Source: Devosia sp.
GTDB taxonomy: Bacteria > Pseudomonadota > Alphaproteobacteria > Rhizobiales > Devosiaceae
Assembly (NCBI GenBank): GCA_025352765.1
Contig: JANXSI010000667.1
Location: forward strand, 1 to 14,079
Reading direction: 5' to 3'
DNA: 14,079 nt
The translations under genes were made by a program, and so were the position numbers. Positions within the stretch are counted from its first letter, which is position 1; each line of letters starts with the position of its first letter. Under the pieces are notes generated by a model. That model searched no databases. It had not been told where the DNA came from and worked only from the letters and a program-made list of their open reading frames with translations. Of the stretch, positions 7,706 to 14,079 are shown in pieces.

Positions 7706-7827
7706 GGGGCCACAGCACGTCGCTTGGAGCGGCCACGGACAGCACCCCGTCCAGCCCGGGACGACGTCGCAGGGGTTCAACCGCGGCAGGCCGGCTGCCA
7801 CGCCGCATAAGTTCCGATCCCGAAAAA

Positions 7828-7857
7828 TATCCGGACCCATGGCGGCGAGACCGGATA
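7828..7857. repeat. Perfect 7-bp inverted repeat (possible operator)
   Basis: TATCCGG at 7828-7834 and CCGGATA at 7851-7857 are perfect inverted copies with 16 nt between them, putting their centres 23 bp (about two helical turns) apart. It lies in the intergenic region before the ROK regulator. The spacing suits a dimeric repressor, but there is no second copy and no direct evidence. Confidence 0.3.
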
Positions 7858-8113
7858 GCTCGTGAAAAGTTCCCCGGTGAAGCGCCGTCCACCGCCCGCC
7901 CTGCGGCACGGGTGTTTGTCTGCTAACGTACAAAGACCGCAAAATAGTTTGACTTTTCTGTGTGTTGGGCGGTACCGAGCACTGGTCCGGTCTCGTGACG
8001 CTCTGCCGAATTCGGGGCATGGCATCAGGGTCCGCTCCGCGTCATTCGCGTCAATGATTTGGGCTTCGGGCGGTTTTTAGTCCGAAAGACACTCTTAATT
8101 TTTGGTTTTTCCC

Positions 8114-8118
8114 GGGAG
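8114..8118 (+). promoter_or_regulatory. Shine-Dalgarno site fixing the ROK start
   Basis: GGGAG at 8114-8118 lies 6 nt before the GTG at 8125. The open frame extends upstream to a TTG at 8059 without a ribosome site, and the extra residues (FLVRKTLLIFGFSRE) are hydrophobic and unlike the family. The GTG at 8125 is therefore preferred. Confidence 0.6.
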
Positions 8119-8124
8119 CGGGTT

Positions 8125-9339
8125 GTGGTCGAAGCAGATGATCGGCCGAAGCGGCAATTGGAGGCCCGCCTGCGCGGTGTCGGCCCCAACAGCATCCGGC
8201 AAAGCAACCAGCGTGCGGTGATGACGGTGCTCTCCGTCGCTCCAGGCGCATCAAACGCGGAAATCTCACGCCTCACGGGACTCGCCCCGCAGACAGTTTC
8301 GGCTGTGCTCGTCGATCTCGAGAGCGAGGCCCTGCTGGTGCGTGGACAAGTGCGTCGAGACGGTGGGCGCGGCCAGCCGGCCACTCCGATCTTTCTCAAT
8401 CCCGAAGGCGCCTACGCGATCGGCGTCGAAATCGGCTGGATGCGGCTTGAGGTTGTGCTGATCAATCTCCACGCCGAAGTCGTCGGCAGCGTCCGCTCCA
8501 GCCACGCCTATCCTGACGCGTCGACTATCTTTGCCCAAATCGGGGATGCGGTCGCCGATCTCACCGCTGCGCTGCCGAAAGACCGTCAGATCCGCATCCG
8601 CGGGCTGGGGCTTGCGCTTCCCGGCAGCATCGGCTGCCCCGGCGAGCTCATCGCCCCTCCGGCCGGCCAGGAGCAGATGTGGCGCGGCCTCGATCCGGCC
8701 GTTGAAGTCGCCAAGGCGACCGGTCTGGAGGTGCGCGTCGTCAATGATGGGAACGCCGCCTCCCTCGCCGAATATGTCCATACACCCATGCCGCGACCCC
8801 GAAATTTCGCTTACCTGCTGGTCGACACGCTGCTGGCGGCGGGCGTGTTCACCGCCGAGCGGCTGCGCGAAGGTGACACCGGACGGTCGGGAAATATCGG
8901 AGCGATGGTGGTGGCCGATCGCGCCGGTACGCAGCGGTTCGTCTACGAGATCGCCTCGATACACGCACTCCATACCCGCCTCGCGGAAGCGGGGCTGACG
9001 CTTGATGCGAGCCTCGACGCTGCCTCGAGCGATCCTGCCGGGTCGATCCTCGCGACCTGGATCGAGGACGCGGCGTTCGTATTGGTGCAAGCTGTGCTCA
9101 ATGCGCGGGCCGTGCTCGAATTCGACCTGGCGATCATCGATTCTCCACTGCCCCCTCCGGTGCTCGACCGGATCGTTGCCGCCGCGCAGCGCGCCGCCAT
9201 GGACCTGCCCGGTATCGGACGTACCGCGCTCGAGGTCCGCAAAGGACAACTGGGCCGATCCGGGGCGGCAAGCGGCGCCGCGCTGCTCCTGATCTACGAA
9301 CGGCTCTTCTCACGCGAACTCGTTCATCTCGCCGAATGA
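8125..9339 (+). CDS. ROK-family transcriptional regulator with degenerate kinase domain
   Basis: Predicted sugar-responsive DNA-binding regulator of about 404 residues from the GTG start. The N-terminal winged helix-turn-helix spans roughly 27-75 (QSNQRAVMTVL, then AEISRLTGLAPQTVSAVL), and a ROK domain follows (GVEIG..., NDGNAASLAEY with Asp208 at the usual catalytic position). Two expected ROK features are missing. The glycine-rich phosphate loop is replaced by VDTLLAAGVF, and the zinc motif CxCGxxGCxE is replaced by GTQRFVYEIAS (about 268-278), so no Cys ligands remain. I infer a regulator that may bind a sugar but is unlikely to phosphorylate it. It is followed after 64 nt by a lactonase gene in the same direction, and a sugar-dehydrogenase pair converges from the right; these are the likely targets. 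Regulator of the Mlc/NagC/XylR type is a firm call; ligand unknown. Confidence 0.86.
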   Translation: MVEADDRPKRQLEARLRGVGPNSIRQSNQRAVMTVLSVAPGASNAEISRLTGLAPQTVSAVLVDLESEALLVRGQVRRDGGRGQPATPIFLNPEGAYAIGVEIGWMRLEVVLINLHAEVVGSVRSSHAYPDASTIFAQIGDAVADLTAALPKDRQIRIRGLGLALPGSIGCPGELIAPPAGQEQMWRGLDPAVEVAKATGLEVRVVNDGNAASLAEYVHTPMPRPRNFAYLLVDTLLAAGVFTAERLREGDTGRSGNIGAMVVADRAGTQRFVYEIASIHALHTRLAEAGLTLDASLDAASSDPAGSILATWIEDAAFVLVQAVLNARAVLEFDLAIIDSPLPPPVLDRIVAAAQRAAMDLPGIGRTALEVRKGQLGRSGAASGAALLLIYERLFSRELVHLAE

Positions 9340-9392
9340 GATGGGCGGCCCCTTGGCCTTGCCACCGAACTTTGCGATGGTCTGGCCAAAAA

Positions 9393-9400
9393 AGGGGGAG
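9393..9400 (+). promoter_or_regulatory. Shine-Dalgarno site fixing the lactonase start
   Basis: AGGGGGAG (9393-9400) lies just before the ATG at 9404. An earlier in-frame ATG at 9341 directly after the ROK stop has no ribosome site, and its extra residues do not look like the family, so 9404 is chosen. Confidence 0.7.
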
Positions 9401-9403
9401 ACC

Positions 9404-10309
9404 ATGGACACCTACGACATCATCGATCCGCGCTTCGGGCGGCTGATCAATGGCAGCGCGCGCCTCGACCAACTCTATACTGGCTGCCGCTGGGCCGAGG
9501 GACCCGCCTGGTTCGGCGGCGCCCGCTCGGTGATCTGGTCGGACATTCCGAACAACCGGATGCTGCGCTACGACGAAGCTGGTGGCACCGTTTCGGTCTT
9601 CCGGCAGCCCTCCAACAATTCCAACGGCAATACCGTCGACCGGCAGGGCCGGCTGGTGAGTTGCGAGCATGGTGCTCGGCGGGTCAGCCGCACCGAGCAT
9701 GACGGCTCGATCACCGTCATCGCCGATCGCTTCGAGGGTAAGCGCTTCAATTCGCCCAACGATGCCGTGGTCAAATCCGACGGCTCGATCTGGTTCACCG
9801 ATCCGACCTACGGGATCGATGCCGACTACGAAGGCAACAAGTCCGAAAGCGAGATCGGCCGCTCCAACGTCTACAGGGTCGATCCGTCGACCGGCGCAGT
9901 GACCGCGGTGATCACCGATATGGTCAAGCCCAATGGCCTCGCCTTTTCTGTCGACGAGAGCCAGCTCTATGTCGTCGACACCGGCCGCACGCACGGACCG
10001 CAGAACCCGGCCCACATGCGGGTTTTCGATGTCCATGGCGACCGGGTCAGCGGTGGCCGGGTGTTTGCCGACTGCACCGTCGGACTGTTCGATGGCTTCC
10101 GCCTCGACAGCGATGGCCGCATCTGGACCAGCGCCGGCGATGGCGTTCATTGCTACGATCCCGACGGGACGCTGATCGGCAAGATCCGCGTGCCGGAGGG
10201 CGTCGCCAATTGCGTCTTCGGCGGTATCAAGCGCAACCGGCTGTTCATCTGCGGCACGACCTCACTCTATGCCATCTATCTGATGGTCAACGGCGCCAAG
10301 ACTTACTAG
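9404..10309 (+). CDS. SMP-30/gluconolactonase/LRE-family sugar lactonase
   Basis: Six-bladed beta-propeller, 301 residues, predicted cytoplasmic (no signal peptide). The family hydrolyses aldonolactones to sugar acids using one divalent metal ion. Seen: EGPAW (Glu32), FNSPNDAVV (Asn119-Asp120), KPNGLAFS (Asn177) and DGFRLDSDGRIW (Asp230), which match the metal and substrate positions of SMP-30/regucalcin, plus IWFTDPTYGI, typical of bacterial gluconolactonases. The ATG at 9404 is selected by a strong Shine-Dalgarno site. It lies 64 nt after the ROK regulator in the same direction and probably shares its transcript. Eighteen nt beyond its stop, a convergent gene ends. With a Gfo/Idh/MocA and an SDR dehydrogenase next door, a route from sugar to lactone to acid is a reasonable inference. 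The particular sugar is unknown. Confidence 0.91.
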   Translation: MDTYDIIDPRFGRLINGSARLDQLYTGCRWAEGPAWFGGARSVIWSDIPNNRMLRYDEAGGTVSVFRQPSNNSNGNTVDRQGRLVSCEHGARRVSRTEHDGSITVIADRFEGKRFNSPNDAVVKSDGSIWFTDPTYGIDADYEGNKSESEIGRSNVYRVDPSTGAVTAVITDMVKPNGLAFSVDESQLYVVDTGRTHGPQNPAHMRVFDVHGDRVSGGRVFADCTVGLFDGFRLDSDGRIWTSAGDGVHCYDPDGTLIGKIRVPEGVANCVFGGIKRNRLFICGTTSLYAIYLMVNGAKTY

Positions 10310-10327
10310 GCGGCCTGCCGGACGCCG

Positions 10328-11095
10328 CTATCGCGACGTCCAGCCGCCGTCGATCAAGAGCGTCTGCCCGGTGATCAGCGATGCGGCGTCGGACGCGAGG
10401 AACACTACGGCGTCGGCCACCTCGCGGGGTTGGCCGATGCGATGGAGAGCGGCGATGCGCTCGATGACGTCGGCCTTGAAGGCCTCGTTGCTCAGCATCT
10501 CGGCGGTGCCGTCGGTCTCGATGAAGGTCGGCGCGATGCAGTTCACCCGGACGTTCGCGCCGCCCCATTCCACCGCAAAGCACTTGGTCATGTGCGAGAC
10601 CGCCGCCTTGCTGAGGCAGTAGACCGCCTCACCCGGGAGCGCGATGGCGCCCGCCTGCGAGCCCATGTTGACAATGGCGCCGGTCTTGCGCGCCAGCATG
10701 TGCTTGCCGGCGTGCTGGGTCAGAAAGAACGTCGACTTTACGTTGAGGTCGAGGACGAAATCATAGTCGGCCTCGGCATAGGCTTCGACCGGCCGCTCCT
10801 TGACCCCGCCGCCCGCATTATTGACGAGGATGTCGAGCTGGCCGAAGGCGGCGATGGCCGCGTCGATCGCCGCACAGGACTGCTTCAGGTCGAGCACGTC
10901 CATCTGAAGCGGCAAGGCACGGCGGCCGAGCGCCTCGATCTCATCGACCAATCCGGCATCGGCCGTCGCGTCGCGCAATCCGAGAGCAATGTCGGCGCCG
11001 GCATTGGCAAGCGCCAGCGCGATGGCGCGCCCGAGGCCGCGGGCGGCCCCGGTGACCAGCGCGGTTCGTCCGGTGAGGTCGAAGGCGCTCGTCAC
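10328..11095 (-). CDS. Short-chain dehydrogenase/reductase (classical SDR)
   Basis: NAD(P)-dependent oxidoreductase of 255 residues with a Rossmann fold, cytoplasmic. Seen: TGAARGLG at 15-22 (cofactor glycine motif), NNAG at 92-95, Asn118, and the catalytic set Ser146, Tyr159, Lys163 in GSQAG...YCLSK. The C-terminal FLASDAAS.ITGQ..LIDGGW end is typical of the glucose/gluconate/3-oxoacyl-reductase group. Arg or Asp choice for NAD versus NADP is not decisive here. The GTG start (complement of 11093-11095) overlaps the TGA of the preceding Gfo/Idh/MocA gene in a GTGA tetranucleotide, with GGGAG about 8 nt upstream, so translation is probably coupled. It likely oxidises or reduces a sugar or polyol derivative in the same pathway. 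Family is certain; substrate is not. Confidence 0.93.
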   Translation of the reverse strand: MTSAFDLTGRTALVTGAARGLGRAIALALANAGADIALGLRDATADAGLVDEIEALGRRALPLQMDVLDLKQSCAAIDAAIAAFGQLDILVNNAGGGVKERPVEAYAEADYDFVLDLNVKSTFFLTQHAGKHMLARKTGAIVNMGSQAGAIALPGEAVYCLSKAAVSHMTKCFAVEWGGANVRVNCIAPTFIETDGTAEMLSNEAFKADVIERIAALHRIGQPREVADAVVFLASDAASLITGQTLLIDGGWTSR

Positions 11096-12105
11096 CGCAC
11101 CGTCTCCCAGCCGCCCGAGGTCTCGCTGCGGAAGATCGCGTCGAGAACCTTCATTTGATTGACGGCATCGTCGATGCCGACGGGCAGGTCCTGCTCCCCC
11201 AACACTGCCAGCGCGAAGGCCTCCGCTTCGGCCGCATACTGGTCGATCGCGGGGATGATCTCGCGCCGGAACAGGCTGCGGTCCATCGGGCCGCCACGCC
11301 CCACCAGGATCGAGGTCATTTCGTCGACTGGCGGCGTGAACGGAATGACCAGCTCGAGGCTGCCCTTGCTGCCGATCGCCTCGACGGTCTGCCGGCCCGA
11401 ACTCTGCGTGCCGCAGACGATGCTGAGCTGACGTCCGTCGCCGAAGTCGGCGATGATGCTCGCCAGCCGGTCGGTCTTGAAACTGGGGTCGCGGTCGACG
11501 AGGGCCACGACGCGACGCGGCTCGGCCTCGAACAGCATGCGTCCGGCGATCACGCAGTAGCAGCCGATGTCCATGATGCCACCGCCGCCGATGTCGGCGA
11601 GGTTGCGCACATTGGTGGGGTCGTCGTTGAAGTAGAGGAAGACGCCGCGCACCAGCTTGACCGTCCCCAGTTCACCTGAGCGGATGATCTCGCGGGCGCG
11701 CTGCCACTGCGGATGGTAGCGGACCATGAAGGCTTCCGTGATCAGGATATCCTTGGGCGCGTCGAGCAATTGCGCGGCCTCAGCGGCATTCATGGCGATC
11801 GGCTTCTCGCACAGGACGTGCTTGCCGGCGCGCGCCGCGGCGAGCGTCACCGGGACGTGCAGGTGGTTGGGCAGAGGATTGTAGATGGCATCGACATCGG
11901 GGTCGGCGAACAAGGCCTCGTAGGAGCCGTAGGCCCGCGCGCCCGTCAGCCCGAGCTCATCGAGCGCCGCCTGCGCCTTGCCGAGGTCGCGCGAGGCGAG
12001 CGCCACCACCTCGGAGTGCGGCGACTTGAGGATTCCGGGGATCACCTTTTTGAGGCCGATATTGGCAGTCGATACGATCCCCCAGCGCACTTTCTTGTCG
12101 GTCAT
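11092..12105 (-). CDS. Gfo/Idh/MocA-family oxidoreductase
   Basis: NAD(P)-dependent sugar or polyol dehydrogenase, 337 residues, cytoplasmic, no signal peptide. The N-terminal Rossmann domain has VRWGIVSTANIG (about 6-17) and the family hallmark CEKPIAMN (Glu100-Lys101-Pro102, Lys being the catalytic or near-catalytic residue). The C-terminal domain has GGGGIMDIGCYCV (173-185; Asp179, Tyr183), the form seen in the glucose-fructose oxidoreductase / xylose dehydrogenase branch. The ATG (complement of 12103-12105) follows AGGGAG, 6 nt away. It is the first gene of a two-gene minus-strand operon; its TGA overlaps the GTG of the SDR gene. It diverges from pncB across 113 nt that hold a palindromic A+T-rich element. 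Likely oxidises an aldose to a lactone that the neighbouring SMP-30 protein could open; that link is inference. Confidence 0.92.
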   Translation of the reverse strand: MTDKKVRWGIVSTANIGLKKVIPGILKSPHSEVVALASRDLGKAQAALDELGLTGARAYGSYEALFADPDVDAIYNPLPNHLHVPVTLAAARAGKHVLCEKPIAMNAAEAAQLLDAPKDILITEAFMVRYHPQWQRAREIIRSGELGTVKLVRGVFLYFNDDPTNVRNLADIGGGGIMDIGCYCVIAGRMLFEAEPRRVVALVDRDPSFKTDRLASIIADFGDGRQLSIVCGTQSSGRQTVEAIGSKGSLELVIPFTPPVDEMTSILVGRGGPMDRSLFRREIIPAIDQYAAEAEAFALAVLGEQDLPVGIDDAVNQMKVLDAIFRSETSGGWETVR

Positions 12106-12111
12106 GCTGAT

Positions 12112-12117
12112 CTCCCT
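12112..12117 (-). promoter_or_regulatory. Shine-Dalgarno site of the Gfo/Idh/MocA gene
   Basis: On the minus strand this reads AGGGAG, within AAAAGGGAGA, ending 6 nt before the ATG at 12105. It supports this start for the first gene of the minus-strand operon. Confidence 0.7.
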
Positions 12118-12144
12118 TTTGTAACCATCTCTTAGCCGTCATTT

Positions 12145-12159
12145 GGTTTTCGAAAAACC
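12145..12159. promoter_or_regulatory. Palindrome in the divergent Gfo-pncB intergenic region
   Basis: GGTTTT (12145-12150) and AAAACC (12154-12159) are perfect inverted arms around a 3-nt centre CGA, immediately followed by the overlapping palindrome AACCGGTT. It lies about midway between two divergent start codons, where an operator or shared promoter element is expected. The flanking TTTGGTTTT (12142-12150) also occurs exactly at 8101-8109, just before the ROK start. Confidence 0.4.
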
Positions 12160-12166
12160 GGTTCCC
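12153..12166 (+). repeat. Short dispersed repeat AAAAACCGGTTCCC, copy 2
   Basis: Second exact copy of the 14-nt string at 651-664, here in the divergent intergenic region before pncB and overlapping the GGTTTT/AAAACC palindrome. Confidence 0.45.
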
Positions 12167-12218
12167 ACAGCCGCACCCCATGCTTTATTGAAGGCTCGCG
12201 AGTTGGAGTGACGGCCGG

Positions 12219-13523
12219 ATGGCGAGAACGGACATTGCGCGGCGGGTCTTCAACCACGCCTGGAAGCTCGACCCTATCGTGCGGTCGCTGCTCGACACCG
12301 ATTTCTACAAATTGCTGATGCTGCAAATGATCTGGGGGCTCTATCCCAAGGTCGATGCAACGTTCTCGCTGATCAACCGCAAGCACGCTGTACATCTGAG
12401 CGAAGAGATCGACATCGACGAGCTCCGAGCGCAGCTCGATCATGCGCGCACGCTCAGGTTCTCGAAAAAAGAGATGATCTGGCTCGCCGGCAACAGTTTT
12501 TACGGCTCCAAGCAGATCTTCGCCCCGGAGTTCCTGCGCTGGCTGCAGGACTTCTCGCTGCCCGAATATGAGCTGACGCAACACGACGGCCAGTTCGAGC
12601 TCAACTTTCACGGCCCCTGGGTCTTGACCTCGATGTGGGAAATCCCGGCGCTGTCGATCATCAACGAGCTCCGCTCGCGCTCGGCGTTGAAGAATTACGG
12701 CCAGTTCACGCTCGATGTCACCTATGCGCGAGCCAAGGCCAAGATGTGGGGCAAGGTCGAGCGGCTGATGAAGCTGCCGCAGCTCAGCATCTCCGATTTC
12801 GGCACCCGGCGCCGCCATTCGTTCCTGTGGCAGCGCTGGTGCGTCGAGGCGCTGAAGGAGGGGCTGGGTGAGCATTTCTCCGGTACCTCCAACGTGCTTC
12901 TCGCGATGGAAAACGACCTCGAAGCGCTCGGCACCAACGCCCATGAATTGCCGATGGTGCTTGCCGCGATCGCGCCCACGGAAGCGGCGCTCAAAGCCGC
13001 GCCCTATCAGGTACTCGAGGACTGGAAATCCTACTATGGCGGCAACCTGCTGATCGTTCTGCCGGACGCCTTCGGCACCGAATCGTTCCTGCGCGACGCG
13101 CCCGACTGGGTGGCCGACTGGACCGGGTTCCGCCCGGACTCGGCGCCCGCCATCGAGGGCGGTGAAAAGATCATCGCGTGGTGGCGGAGCCGTGGCCGGG
13201 ATCCGCGTGAAAAGCTGCTGATCTTTTCCGACGGGCTCGACGTCGACATGATCGAAGAGGCCTACCATCATTTCGACGGGCGGGTGCGCATGGCCTTCGG
13301 CTGGGGCACCAACCTCACCAACGACTTCGCGGGCTGCTCGCCGTTCGTCAATCAGCGACTCGATCCAGTGTCGCTGGTGGTCAAAGTAACGGCGGCCAAC
13401 GGTCACCCGGCGGTCAAGCTCTCGGACAATCCGGAAAAAGCCACCGGCGATCCGGCCGAGATCGCGCGATACCTCCGGATCTTCGGCGACAAGGGCCGGG
13501 TCGCGCACGAGGTGGTGGTTTGA
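12219..13523 (+). CDS. pncB: Nicotinate phosphoribosyltransferase
   Basis: Converts nicotinate, PRPP and ATP to nicotinate mononucleotide, the entry step of the Preiss-Handler NAD salvage pathway, in the cytoplasm. 434 residues, normal for the proteobacterial PncB type. Seen: LLDTDFYKLLMLQ (about 24-36), FGTRRRHSFLWQ (194-205), SNVLLA...GTNAHELPM with His242 at the position of the phosphorylated His of Salmonella PncB, SDGLDVDMI, and FGWGTNLTNDF near the C-terminus, all diagnostic. The ATG at 12219 has GGAG 10 nt upstream (12205-12208). It diverges from the Gfo/Idh/MocA gene, and its TGA overlaps the TTG start of a TIM-barrel isomerase-like gene by 4 nt, so the two are probably one transcript. 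Very secure identification. Confidence 0.96.
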   Translation: MARTDIARRVFNHAWKLDPIVRSLLDTDFYKLLMLQMIWGLYPKVDATFSLINRKHAVHLSEEIDIDELRAQLDHARTLRFSKKEMIWLAGNSFYGSKQIFAPEFLRWLQDFSLPEYELTQHDGQFELNFHGPWVLTSMWEIPALSIINELRSRSALKNYGQFTLDVTYARAKAKMWGKVERLMKLPQLSISDFGTRRRHSFLWQRWCVEALKEGLGEHFSGTSNVLLAMENDLEALGTNAHELPMVLAAIAPTEAALKAAPYQVLEDWKSYYGGNLLIVLPDAFGTESFLRDAPDWVADWTGFRPDSAPAIEGGEKIIAWWRSRGRDPREKLLIFSDGLDVDMIEEAYHHFDGRVRMAFGWGTNLTNDFAGCSPFVNQRLDPVSLVVKVTAANGHPAVKLSDNPEKATGDPAEIARYLRIFGDKGRVAHEVVV

Positions 13524-14079
13524 CCCGTTTTTCGGCCTGCATCGAGCTGCTCTTCGCCAAGGAGGAGCCGGTATTTGCCGACCGCATCCGCGCTGCCAAA
13601 GCGGCGGGGCTCGACGCGGTCGAGTTTTGGCAGTGGTCCAACAAGGACCTCGAGGCGATCAAGGCGGCACTGGCGGAGACGGGCCTGCCGCTTGCCGGCA
13701 TCCTCTGCGAGCCGATCACCCAGATCACCGATCCCGAGCGGCACCCTTCGTTCCTCGATGGCGTGCGCTCGTCGCTGATGGCAGCGATTGAGCTCGGCGC
13801 GCCGATGATCATCGCGCAGGCCGGCGACGACCGCCACGATGTCCCCCGCGAGTTGCAGCATGCTGCGCTGGTCAAAGTGCTGACCCAGGCCGCGGACCTG
13901 CTCAAGGGCTCCGGGGTCGTGCTGGCGCTCGAACCGCTCAACGACCGGGTCGACCATCCGGGCTATTATCTCACCTCGACCATCGAGGGGCTCGACATCG
14001 TCGACGAGGTCGACCGGCCCGAGATCCGGCTGCTCTATGACATCTACCACTCGGCGATGATGGGCGAGCATATCGAGGA
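13520..14079 (+). CDS. Hydroxypyruvate isomerase-like TIM-barrel protein (3' end cut by window)
   Basis: First 186 residues of a xylose-isomerase-like TIM barrel, about 70% of the usual 260. The reading begins TRFSACIELLF, the normal N-terminus of the hydroxypyruvate isomerase (Hyi) family, and continues with AVEFWQWSNKDLEAI, LGAPMIIAQAG, LALEPLNDRVDHPGYYL (Glu138, a metal ligand) and LLYDIYH (Asp174, a metal ligand). The family interconverts hydroxypyruvate with tartronate semialdehyde or isomerises/epimerises related small sugars and acids. The start is TTG at 13520, chosen because the homologous N-terminus begins exactly there and GAGG (13509-13512) sits 7 nt upstream. It overlaps the pncB stop by 4 nt (TTGA). 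Isomerase or epimerase of another sugar phosphate is the main alternative. No stop codon is reached. Confidence 0.87.
   Translation, partial: MTRFSACIELLFAKEEPVFADRIRAAKAAGLDAVEFWQWSNKDLEAIKAALAETGLPLAGILCEPITQITDPERHPSFLDGVRSSLMAAIELGAPMIIAQAGDDRHDVPRELQHAALVKVLTQAADLLKGSGVVLALEPLNDRVDHPGYYLTSTIEGLDIVDEVDRPEIRLLYDIYHSAMMGEHIE

Larger units (their letters stand above)
7706..8124. other. Intergenic stretch without a convincing gene, upstream of the ROK regulator
   Basis: About 420 nt. Short open frames exist on both strands (for example a 72-codon GTG-start frame at 7862-8080), but none has a recognisable product or a Shine-Dalgarno site, and one minus-strand frame runs through the terminator and tRNA end. 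Visible elements: a perfect 7-bp inverted repeat TATCCGG/CCGGATA (7828-7834, 7851-7857); a TTGACT -35-like box at 7949-7954 without a good -10 at 17 nt; a weaker pair TTGTCT (7916) and CAAAAT (7940) at 18 nt; and an A+T-rich block at 8072-8110 just before the regulator, a likely promoter/operator zone. Confidence 0.5.

Noticed and set aside
7862..8080. 72-codon GTG-start frame before the ROK gene
   Set aside because: No Shine-Dalgarno site and no recognisable sequence; Arg-rich composition typical of chance frames.
10309..10329. GCGGC/GCCGC dyad between converging lactonase and SDR stops as a bidirectional terminator
   Set aside because: Stem of only 5 bp with a 9-nt loop and no T-run on either side; too weak to call.
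12132..13508. 458-codon open frame on the minus strand
   Set aside because: Antisense to pncB, whose protein shows every family motif; the antisense product has none.

Overview
The window is G+C-rich (about two thirds by eye), tightly packed DNA that looks like the chromosome of an alphaproteobacterium, most likely Hyphomicrobiales (Rhizobiales). The support is the initiator tRNA form (C1:A72 with an A29:U41 anticodon-stem pair), a tRNA promoter matching the alphaproteobacterial -35/-10 pattern, and the protein families present. A Devosia-like genus would fit, but that is a guess from gene content.

Left part (1-6650, all + strand). The C-terminal two thirds of a YajO-type aldo/keto reductase is followed by a strong hairpin. 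Then come four genes in the order Sel1 / GT39 / GT39 / Sel1: two exported Sel1-repeat proteins bracketing two paralogous multi-pass GT-C glycosyltransferases that overlap by 8 nt. Both Sel1 proteins carry the same two-cysteine head module, once in the short protein and twice in the long one. I infer a cell-envelope glycan or lipid modification locus; no substrate can be read from the sequence.

Middle part (6647-8124). A four-helix DUF599 membrane protein on the - strand shares its stop region with the second Sel1 gene. Next is an initiator tRNA with a clear promoter and a rho-independent terminator, then about 400 bp without a convincing gene.

Right part (8125-14079). A ROK-family regulator with a degenerate sugar-kinase domain is followed by an SMP-30-type lactonase (+). 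They converge on a translationally coupled - strand pair, a Gfo/Idh/MocA dehydrogenase followed by an SDR dehydrogenase. Divergent from that pair are pncB (nicotinate phosphoribosyltransferase) and, overlapping its stop codon by 4 nt, the start of a hydroxypyruvate-isomerase-like TIM-barrel gene that runs off the end. Dehydrogenase, lactonase, second dehydrogenase, isomerase-like enzyme and ROK regulator together suggest a small sugar or sugar-acid catabolic neighbourhood, with NAD salvage possibly co-expressed. No transporter is present in the window.

No CRISPR array, insertion sequence, phage gene or obvious mobile element was seen. The most unusual content is the Sel1/GT39 cassette with its repeated Cys-pair head module, the kinase-degenerate ROK regulator, and the pncB-isomerase overlap.
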